A stretch of 20,744 nucleotides of DNA from an uncultured Pedobacter sp. GTDB taxonomy: Bacteria; Bacteroidota; Bacteroidia; Sphingobacteriales; Sphingobacteriaceae. A program made the translations under genes and the position numbers. The notes beneath the pieces were generated by a model. The model did not search any database, was not told the DNA's origin, and saw only the letters and a program-made list of their open reading frames with translations. Location: the NCBI GenBank assembly GCA_946478755.1, contig CAMLDJ010000070.1, forward strand, positions 1-20,744, in the 5' to 3' direction. Shown here piece by piece: positions 15,875 through 20,744 of this stretch; within the stretch, counting starts at the first letter, position 1; each line of letters starts with the position of its first letter.

Positions 15875-16258
15875 ATGGAATCGATTATTGTACAAGATAC
15901 TGATGCCGCGATACTGGATGTATTAACCCTGGCATTGCAAATGGAAGGGTTTCACGTCTGCCCCATACAAGGTGAACATGAAGATTTTCTGGCCGTGATT
16001 GATCAGCTCCGGCCACATGTTGTCATGCTGGATTTCAGCCTCAGCGGCGAAACAGCCAAACAGATTTGCTTTAAAATCAAGTCGAGTTATCCTCATCTGC
16101 CAGTGATCGCACTCAGTTGTAATTACAATATCGACAGGCTTTACGGCGAAGGTGGTTTTGACGATTATATCAGAAAGCCCTTTGACCTGGATTTATTGTA
16201 CAAAGTGCTCAGGAAACACATTCCACCGAAAGCCGCTCAAGCCAAGAGTATGGTCTAA
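15875..16258 (+). CDS. Stand-alone response-regulator receiver domain protein
   Basis: A 127-residue protein that is only a CheY-like receiver with no output domain. Phospho-acceptor D53 lies in VVMLDFS, S81 in VIALSC takes the Thr/Ser switch place, and K101 in YIRKPFD is the conserved lysine. At the acidic pair the first position is Gln7 and the second Asp8 (IIVQDTD), so magnesium binding may be weaker than in CheY. Such single-domain receivers relay phosphate from hybrid kinases or act by protein contact. No kinase is next to it; the only kinase-like piece in the window is the small H-box protein at 7107-7343, and a link between them is speculation. A degenerate copy of its 3' end lies at 18674-18732. 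The gene is convergent with the propeller gene. Confidence 0.88.
   Translation: MESIIVQDTDAAILDVLTLALQMEGFHVCPIQGEHEDFLAVIDQLRPHVVMLDFSLSGETAKQICFKIKSSYPHLPVIALSCNYNIDRLYGEGGFDDYIRKPFDLDLLYKVLRKHIPPKAAQAKSMV
16200..16258 (+). repeat. Direct-repeat copy 1: 3' end of the receiver gene
   Basis: These 59 bases, encoding KVLRKHIPPKAAQAKSMV and the stop, match 18674-18732 without gaps at 53 of 59 positions. Homology stops sharply at both ends. The copies bracket the propeller gene and the membrane-regulator gene (about 2.4 kb). Confidence 0.85.
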
Positions 16259-16340
16259 TAATTATACAGAGGATCCAATAAAAGAATAATACATCCATGC
16301 AATTCAATATCGGGATATTGCATAACCAGCTGTTGGCCTG

Positions 16341-16369
16341 AAATTGGTCAGACTTTGTTCGACCAATTT
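16341..16369. terminator. Hairpin between convergent receiver and propeller genes
   Basis: AAATTGGTC (16341-16349) and GACCAATTT (16361-16369) form a perfect 9-bp stem with an 11-nt loop. A second hairpin, CAATATC-GG-GATATTG, is at 16305-16320. Neither is followed by a clear T run, so these are likely but weak terminators for the two converging transcripts. Confidence 0.45.
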
Positions 16370-16381
16370 GACGCTACCCAT

Positions 16382-17449
16382 TTATTTCAGATCCTTTTTA
16401 CCGTTAAAGCTAGTAATGGTACTTCCATCATAACGATGCACCCCATTTAAAGTGCCAAACCACATATTTCTTTTATTATCTTCTAAAATCCCGAAAATCA
16501 TTGGTTCATTTGTTATTTCGCTTACAGTCGGCTTTATATTGGACAATGACTTTTCATCATAGCGGGAAAGTACCCAACCGCGGGCATTAGAACTTTCTGA
16601 ACTAGTCCAAATATTGCCTTTTTTATCTTCGTAGATATAACCAACAAACTTCTGGGTAAAATTGGTAAATATATTGCCGTCATAGCGCCAAAGGCCATCA
16701 TTGCCCCCGAGCCAAATATTGCCTTTTTTATCTTCGATTATCGAACGAACATTCGCAAAAGGTTTTCCGTCTTTATTGGTTATAGTGGTAAATGTCTTTC
16801 CATCATAAATGCAGGCATAGCCCCTTGTGCCAAACCAAAGTTTTCCTGTTTTGTCTTCAATGATAGCATTCACATCATTATGCATCCAACTACCTTCCGG
16901 AATTGGCTTTTGGTAAACTGAACTATGCAAAGAATCAGCAGAAGTAACGGCGGGGGCTTCTTTCATTTTAAAATTCCGAAAGGATTTCCCATCGTAAAAG
17001 CTTGCCCCGTCTGTTGTGCCGAACCAAATATTACTGGACTTATCTTCATAAATAGTTGTGACCACATTATTGGCGAGTCCCTCCCTGGTTGTAAAATTTC
17101 TAAAGGATTTCCGATCGTAATAATAAACACCTGAGCCAATAGAAGCGAACCAAAAATTTCCCTTTCTATCTTCTAAAACAGAAAAAAAACGCGCCGAACT
17201 TACTTTACTTGTAATATTGGTAAAAGATTTTCCATCATATTTAAAAATACCCTCCCATGAAGCAATCCAAACGTTGCCCTTTCTATCTTGCTTGATTGTA
17301 CGAACGATGCTGTTGGGTCCGTGGGAAATAACTACTTCTTTGCTTTCAGACTTGATATTTCCTTTTGAGAAGCCTGTTTTGTTTTGTCCTTTACAGGAAG
17401 TGCAATAGATGAACATTAAGAGCAAGGTATATATGAGTACGTATTTCAT
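16382..17449 (-). CDS. Secreted Reg_prop (two-component regulator propeller) protein without a kinase
   Basis: A 355-residue exported protein. The N-terminus is a short signal ending YCTSC, where Cys19 may be a lipid acceptor, though the lipobox is weak. The rest is about seven Reg_prop repeats of the form E-D-K-x-G-N-I-W-F-G-T-x-x-G-x-x-x-Y-D-G-K-S-F-x-N-F, for example DRKGNVWIASWEGIFKYDGK and EDKKGNIWLGGNDGLWRYDG, consistent with one seven-bladed beta-propeller. In hybrid two-component systems such propellers form the periplasmic sensor half; here there is no membrane segment, kinase or DNA-binding domain after it. The divergent neighbour is a membrane-anchored winged-helix regulator with a periplasmic domain, so the two could form a split sensor pair. 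The start at 17449 has an A-rich leader. Confidence 0.88.
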   Translation of the reverse strand: MKYVLIYTLLLMFIYCTSCKGQNKTGFSKGNIKSESKEVVISHGPNSIVRTIKQDRKGNVWIASWEGIFKYDGKSFTNITSKVSSARFFSVLEDRKGNFWFASIGSGVYYYDRKSFRNFTTREGLANNVVTTIYEDKSSNIWFGTTDGASFYDGKSFRNFKMKEAPAVTSADSLHSSVYQKPIPEGSWMHNDVNAIIEDKTGKLWFGTRGYACIYDGKTFTTITNKDGKPFANVRSIIEDKKGNIWLGGNDGLWRYDGNIFTNFTQKFVGYIYEDKKGNIWTSSESSNARGWVLSRYDEKSLSNIKPTVSEITNEPMIFGILEDNKRNMWFGTLNGVHRYDGSTITSFNGKKDLK

Positions 17450-17758
17450 GATTTTTTCTATTTAATTATAGGCAACAGAAACATTGCTACACCTATCTGC
17501 TGCGTTACTTTTTTAAATTTCTTTTGATTTTTTTTCTAGCTGGTATTACCTAAAAAACTGAAGTAAAGCTAAGTTGGCGCTTTCCAAAACAATTTGCTTT
17601 TTTTAACATCGAGCTGATAAACAACATCTTGATCGCCATTTTTTTTATTTTTCATATCCTATCAAAATTGATTCAGCGAATCTACTTTGATATTTTTCGG
17701 CTTGAGAGATTTGGATTGTAAATAAAAATGTAAACTTTGTAAATAAAAAAATGACATT
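17450..17758. other. AT-rich divergent intergenic region
   Basis: There are 309 bp between divergent starts with long T and A runs and no ORF of note. Apart from the direct repeats at 17716-17753 and an imperfect -7-like TAAACTTTG (17731-17739, one base too long), I see no recognisable element here. Confidence 0.5.
17716..17753 (+). repeat. Tandem TTGTAAATAAAAATG repeats before the membrane regulator
   Basis: TTGTAAATAAAAATG (17716-17730) recurs as TTGTAAATAAAAAAATG (17737-17753), starts 21 bp apart, two helical turns. The second copy ends 5 bp before the ATG at 17759, so a bound protein would overlap the start region, as expected for autoregulation. Simple A-richness makes chance plausible. 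Confidence 0.4.
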
Positions 17759-18646
17759 ATGAATGTTAGCCGAAATCTCACCGCGGGAAAACACAAGTAT
17801 TTGTTCGGATTGATACTACTCTTGTTTATCTCTGTAATCTGCGTGGTTTTCACTATGGCGGACAGTGAGGATTTCGACATCGCCAGGCGGGAAGTTTTAC
17901 TCCGCAGGATTGGGCATGAACTGCTTCTGCAGTCGGGCGACAGTACATCAAGGGTGCTCCCGGTAGAAAAGATCTCAGAAAATGTATACAAAATCCGGTT
18001 TGAGAATGATCTTACTTTTCAACCGGACTCCCTGGTGAATACTACCCGACGTTTGCTGGCTAAAGCCCCCCTCGCACGTGACTATGTTGTTAATGTTCTG
18101 AACTGTGGCAACTCCAGTGTAGCCTATGGATACGCTATATCCAAAAATAAAAAAGATGATATTGTAGCATGCATAGGAAGAAAGCAACCTAGAGCATGTT
18201 ACATGATCGAGGTTAAATTCAAACCGACGGGCATAAATATAGCAAAGAATGGATATCTTCTGGGCAGCCTGCCAATTTTAGCATTTGTTGGTTTTATATT
18301 TTTGAGATCAGTTAAGCTGCGAAGAGCCTTACCTGACGGTCAGTATATGGACATATTAACTTTAGGGGCGGTGTTGTTCGATGCGAAGAATCGGAGGCTC
18401 ATAATAAACGGAAAAACAATAGACTTAACTGGAACTGAAACACGCGTATTGCGCATTTTCGCGTTATCTCCTAACGAGACTATAGAGAGAAGCCGGCTGC
18501 AAAAAGAGATCTGGGAAGATGAAGGTGTTATTGTGGGGCGTAGTCTGGATATGTTCATATCAAAACTTAGAAAAAAATTGGAATTTGATCCGAATATCAA
18601 AATTGTTGTTATACGCGGCAAAGGATATAAGCTTGAAATTTGCTAG
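17759..18646 (+). CDS. Membrane-anchored winged-helix transcriptional regulator with periplasmic domain
   Basis: A 295-residue protein. It has a short positive N-terminus, TM1 at about residues 14-33 (YLFGLILLLFISVICVVF), a periplasmic domain of about 130 residues with four cysteines (in NCGNSS, ACIG and ACYM, among others), and TM2 at about 165-182 (GYLLGSLPILAFVGFIFL). After an RRAL linker, a cytoplasmic OmpR/PhoB-type winged helix fills about 200-295: LTGTETRVLRIFALSPNETI, then SLDMFISKLRKKLEFDPNIKIVVIRGKGYKLEI. The winged helix at the C-terminus with two TMs is the reverse of ToxR/CadC, which have it at the N-terminus. It probably senses an envelope signal and binds DNA at the membrane as a one-component regulator; such proteins are known in Bacteroidota but poorly studied. 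No receiver or kinase domain is present. Confidence 0.87.
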   Translation: MNVSRNLTAGKHKYLFGLILLLFISVICVVFTMADSEDFDIARREVLLRRIGHELLLQSGDSTSRVLPVEKISENVYKIRFENDLTFQPDSLVNTTRRLLAKAPLARDYVVNVLNCGNSSVAYGYAISKNKKDDIVACIGRKQPRACYMIEVKFKPTGINIAKNGYLLGSLPILAFVGFIFLRSVKLRRALPDGQYMDILTLGAVLFDAKNRRLIINGKTIDLTGTETRVLRIFALSPNETIERSRLQKEIWEDEGVIVGRSLDMFISKLRKKLEFDPNIKIVVIRGKGYKLEIC

Positions 18647-18674
18647 TCTATCGAACAAATCAATTTGACTAGCA
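18641..18674 (+). terminator. Hairpin at the stop of the membrane-regulator gene
   Basis: TGCTAGTC (18641-18648) and GACTAGCA (18667-18674) are perfect 8-bp inverted arms, with an 18-nt loop; the left arm includes the stop codon. It ends on the first base of the receiver-gene remnant. No T run follows, so termination strength is uncertain. Confidence 0.4.
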
Positions 18675-18732
18675 CAAAGTGCTCAGGAAACACATTTCAC
18701 CGAAAGTTGCTCAAGCCGAGAGCATGGTATAA
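18674..18732 (+). pseudogene. Remnant of a duplicated receiver gene (3' end only)
   Basis: A 59-bp segment identical at 53 of 59 positions to the end of the receiver gene (16200-16258). It still reads KVLRKHISPKVAQAESMV plus stop in the matching frame, with three amino-acid changes. No 5' part, start codon or promoter remains, so it cannot be expressed on its own. It is best explained by an old duplication followed by loss or replacement of the rest, with the propeller and winged-helix genes now between the copies. Confidence 0.85.
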
Positions 18733-18791
18733 CTCGAATTGGAAACCTGGCAACCAACAAAAAAACCAAATTTTTCCACATTTATAAAAAT

Positions 18792-18847
18792 ACTAACAAT
18801 TTTAGCTTTAAATTTGTTGTTTAAAATGGTGGACTAATAATGTTAGT
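18792..18847 (+). promoter_or_regulatory. imuA promoter region: -7 box between two ACTAA-N5-TTAG dyads
   Basis: TAAATTTG (18809-18816) matches TAnnTTTG. It is flanked by ACTAA-N5-TTAGC (18792-18806) and ACTAA-N5-TTAGT (18833-18847), with centres 41 bp apart. The outer octamers TACTAACA (18791-18798) and TGTTAGTA (18841-18848) are also exact inverses. imu cassettes are usually damage-inducible, so these could be repressor sites; the identity of the repressor is inference. Confidence 0.5.
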
Positions 18848-18865
18848 AATCTGTTTAATCAACTA

Positions 18866-19576
18866 ATGATGAATTCAAAGAGGGAATTGGTAACTAAACT
18901 CCAGCAGGATATTCTGTTGTGGCAGGGCTTTAAGCCGCAAGTAGCTGCGGCTACTGACCGGATTGGCCTGGGTGAGCTGGAGTCGGCTTTTCCGAACGGG
19001 GTGTTTCCGAAACGGGCCATTCACGAATTTATTAGCGTTTTTCCGGAGGATTCCGCGGCCAGCGATGGTTTTATCGCAGGCTTACTGGCGGTATTGATGG
19101 AGGAAGGCGCAGCCTGCGTATGGATCAGTACCGCACGCCGTTTGTTCCCGGCATCTTTGCGGACATTTAATGTGGAACCAGAACGCATCATCTTTATGGA
19201 TGTGAAAACTGAAAAAGATGTCCTATGGATCATGGAAGAGGCATTGAAATGCGCAGGCCTTGCTGCCGTAGTAGCGGAGATAAGTAATTTAAGTTTAATT
19301 GAATCGCGACGGCTGCAACTGGCCGTAGAGGAAAACGGAGTAACCGGCTTTATCCTGCGTAAAGACGCCCGAAAGGCGAACAGTACCGTCGCAACTGCAC
19401 GGTGGCAGATCAGTCCTTTGCCCAGTGATACTGAAGATGGATTGCCTGGCCTGGGTTTTCCGCGCTGGCAGGTCAAGCTGCTAAAAGTGCGCAGTGGCAA
19501 TCCTGGTACCTGGGTAATGGAATGGGCAGGTGATGGCTTCCGGCAGGTAGCTGCTAAAAAAAATATTATGGTATAG
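18866..19576 (+). CDS. imuA: ImuA, RecA-like accessory protein of the translesion mutasome
   Basis: A 236-residue protein of the ImuA/SulA-like branch of the RecA fold, clear from GLGELESAFPNGVFPKRAIHEF near residue 34 and from the order of the blocks CVWISTARRLFPASL, RIIFMDVKTEKDVLWIMEEAL, LAAVVAEISNLSLIESRRLQLAVEENGVTGFILR and ARWQISPLPS (about residues 85-190). A Walker A loop is not apparent, in line with the family, which does not need RecA-type ATP hydrolysis. In other bacteria ImuA binds RecA and supports ImuB and DnaE2 during damage-induced mutagenesis. The start is ATG-ATG; the second (18869) is equally possible. It is followed 35 bp later by imuB on the same strand, so they are probably co-transcribed. 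The upstream region carries the dyads noted separately. Confidence 0.88.
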   Translation: MMNSKRELVTKLQQDILLWQGFKPQVAAATDRIGLGELESAFPNGVFPKRAIHEFISVFPEDSAASDGFIAGLLAVLMEEGAACVWISTARRLFPASLRTFNVEPERIIFMDVKTEKDVLWIMEEALKCAGLAAVVAEISNLSLIESRRLQLAVEENGVTGFILRKDARKANSTVATARWQISPLPSDTEDGLPGLGFPRWQVKLLKVRSGNPGTWVMEWAGDGFRQVAAKKNIMV

Positions 19577-19611
19577 ACTGAACCGAGGGAAAGACAAATT
19601 GGATAAGTGGT

Positions 19612-20744
19612 ATGCAAAAGCGTTATGTTTCTATATGGTTCCGCCACCTGTTGGCTGACTGGCAGCTCATCCGCCGCCCGGAGCTAAAGAACGTGCCCTT
19701 CGTTTTTGCTGCTCCTGATCATGGGCGTAATATGGTCACTGCGGTCAGTCCCTTTGCCGCTTCACAGGGAATCTACATAGGCATGAAGGCCGCGGATGCT
19801 AAAGCGATTTGCCCAGGCCTTAAAGTGCTGGATGATAAGCTAGGCAGGGCCGCTACATTATTAAAAGGACTTGGGGCCTGGTGCATCCGGTATTCACCAG
19901 TTGTAGTGGTTGACGATTTTTCTGTTGATGGTTTGTTGATGGATGTGAGTGGTTGTACCCACCTTTGGGGCGGGGAGGGGGAATATTTGAAAGAGATCAT
20001 ATCTAGGCTAAAAGGTAAAGGTTATACCGTGCGCCTTGCCATGGCAGATACTCCCGGCGCGGCATGGGCAATTTCACGATTTGGCACTGTTACACCCCTC
20101 ATTCCTATAGGTGGGCATACAGAGGCTTTACTTCCACTACCACCAGAAGCCTTGCGGCTTGAGGCAATTACGCTGGCAAAGCTGCAGAAGCTTGGTTTTT
20201 ACCAAATCAAAAGCTTTATCGGAATGCCGCGCTCCGTACTTCGCAGGCGGTTCGGCGAGGATTTTTTAGGCCGGTTAGGGCAGGCACTCGGTACAGTCGA
20301 TGAAATCCTGCAACCTGTTCAGGTACCGGTACCTTTTCAACAACGCTTGCCCTGTCTGGAGCCTATTAAAACACGCAACGGAATAGAAATAGCGATCAGC
20401 AAATTGCTTGAGAACCTTTGCCTGCACTTAAAAAATGAAGGAAAGGGATTGCGTACTGCTATACTGACCTGTTACCGAATTGATGGAGAAATTGTTCAGA
20501 TTGATATTGGCACTAACGGGGCTACCCATAACGTAAACCATTTGCTGAAACTTTTCCAGCTTAAAATTGAACAAATACGCCCGGCTTTGGGTATTGAACT
20601 GTTTGTGTTGGATGCACCGAAAGTTGATGAGGTAAGCCTTGAACAGGAGACGCTTTGGACAGGCAGTCCTGGTCTGGATAACCAAAGCGTGATTCAGCTG
20701 CTTGACAGGGTAGCAGGTAAAGTGGGTTCTGGGGTCATTCACCG
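19612..20744 (+). CDS. imuB: ImuB, catalytically inactive Y-family polymerase-like protein (3' end off window)
   Basis: From the ATG at 19612 (MQKRYVSIWFRHLLADW) the frame is open for 377 codons to the window edge; full-length ImuB proteins are roughly 450-550 residues. It aligns with the Y-family palm and fingers but has lost the metal-binding carboxylates. The usual DxD opening is replaced by YVSIWFRHL, and the SxDE motif reads S104-V105-D106-G107 in DDFSVDGLLMDVSGCTHLWGG. The phrase MDVSGCTHLWGGE, and the later GFYQIKSFIGMPRSVLRRRFG (helix-hairpin-helix region, about 205-230), identify ImuB. ImuB tethers DnaE2 to the sliding clamp and does not polymerise itself. It is co-directional with imuA. 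dnaE2 would be expected downstream, beyond the window. Confidence 0.9.
   Translation, partial: MQKRYVSIWFRHLLADWQLIRRPELKNVPFVFAAPDHGRNMVTAVSPFAASQGIYIGMKAADAKAICPGLKVLDDKLGRAATLLKGLGAWCIRYSPVVVVDDFSVDGLLMDVSGCTHLWGGEGEYLKEIISRLKGKGYTVRLAMADTPGAAWAISRFGTVTPLIPIGGHTEALLPLPPEALRLEAITLAKLQKLGFYQIKSFIGMPRSVLRRRFGEDFLGRLGQALGTVDEILQPVQVPVPFQQRLPCLEPIKTRNGIEIAISKLLENLCLHLKNEGKGLRTAILTCYRIDGEIVQIDIGTNGATHNVNHLLKLFQLKIEQIRPALGIELFVLDAPKVDEVSLEQETLWTGSPGLDNQSVIQLLDRVAGKVGSGVIH

Noticed and set aside
16363..18669. CAATTTGAC shared at 16364-16372 and 18661-18669
   Set aside because: Only nine bases in AT-rich sequence, with flanks that do not align; too short to treat as the edge of an element.
16200..18732. 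The 59-bp repeats as integrase attachment sites
   Set aside because: No integrase, recombinase or tRNA is present between or beside them; gene duplication with partial loss is simpler.
19021..19647. 208-residue minus-strand frame
   Set aside because: Antisense to imuA; Ser/Pro-rich without motif support, while imuA has clear family blocks.

Overview
The window looks like chromosomal DNA of a Bacteroidota bacterium, most likely Sphingobacteriaceae (Pedobacter- or Mucilaginibacter-like). The signs are a SusD/RagB-type lipoprotein, a PL1 pectate lyase with a calcium-binding tail, Reg_prop propellers, VCBS-repeat lipoproteins, A-rich leaders without Shine-Dalgarno sites, and several TAnnTTTG-type -7 boxes. 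This placement rests on gene content and protein style, not on a marker gene. I found no rRNA, tRNA, CRISPR array or transposase.

Left part (1-10160) is a mix of cell-surface and housekeeping genes: the end of an ABC-2 permease, a secreted pectate lyase closed by a 17-bp terminator stem, an AraC regulator followed by a DHFR/RibD-like reductase, an orphan FAS1-SusD fusion lipoprotein, a secreted DinB-like protein, a 78-residue free-standing histidine-kinase-like H-box protein, a lipoprotein that joins an endonuclease/exonuclease/phosphatase (EEP) domain to a VCBS propeller, and a small DUF2059 protein.

The middle (10172-15740) is the most striking part: two divergent LigD-type genes sharing a 154-bp intergenic region. 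The leftward gene is Ligase-phosphoesterase-Polymerase, but its polymerase domain lacks about 43-47 residues that the neighbour keeps, and its ligase motif V is altered. The rightward gene is a complete exonuclease III (AP endonuclease) fused to Ligase-Polymerase with no phosphoesterase domain. I infer that the two proteins may divide the end-processing, fill-in and sealing steps of non-homologous end joining, with ExoIII standing in for the phosphoesterase. No Ku gene is in the window.

The right part (15875-18732) holds signalling genes: a stand-alone receiver protein, a secreted Reg_prop propeller lipoprotein, and a divergent membrane-anchored winged-helix regulator. A 59-bp, 90%-identical copy of the receiver gene's 3' end lies just after the regulator, so the propeller/regulator pair sits between a gene end and its duplicated remnant. 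The window closes (18866-20744) with imuA and the 5' part of imuB, the translesion mutasome accessory genes, behind a region carrying two ACTAA-N5-TTAG(T/C) dyads around a -7 box. Together 10172-15740 and 18866-20744 form a double-strand-break and translesion repair neighbourhood interrupted by the signalling genes.
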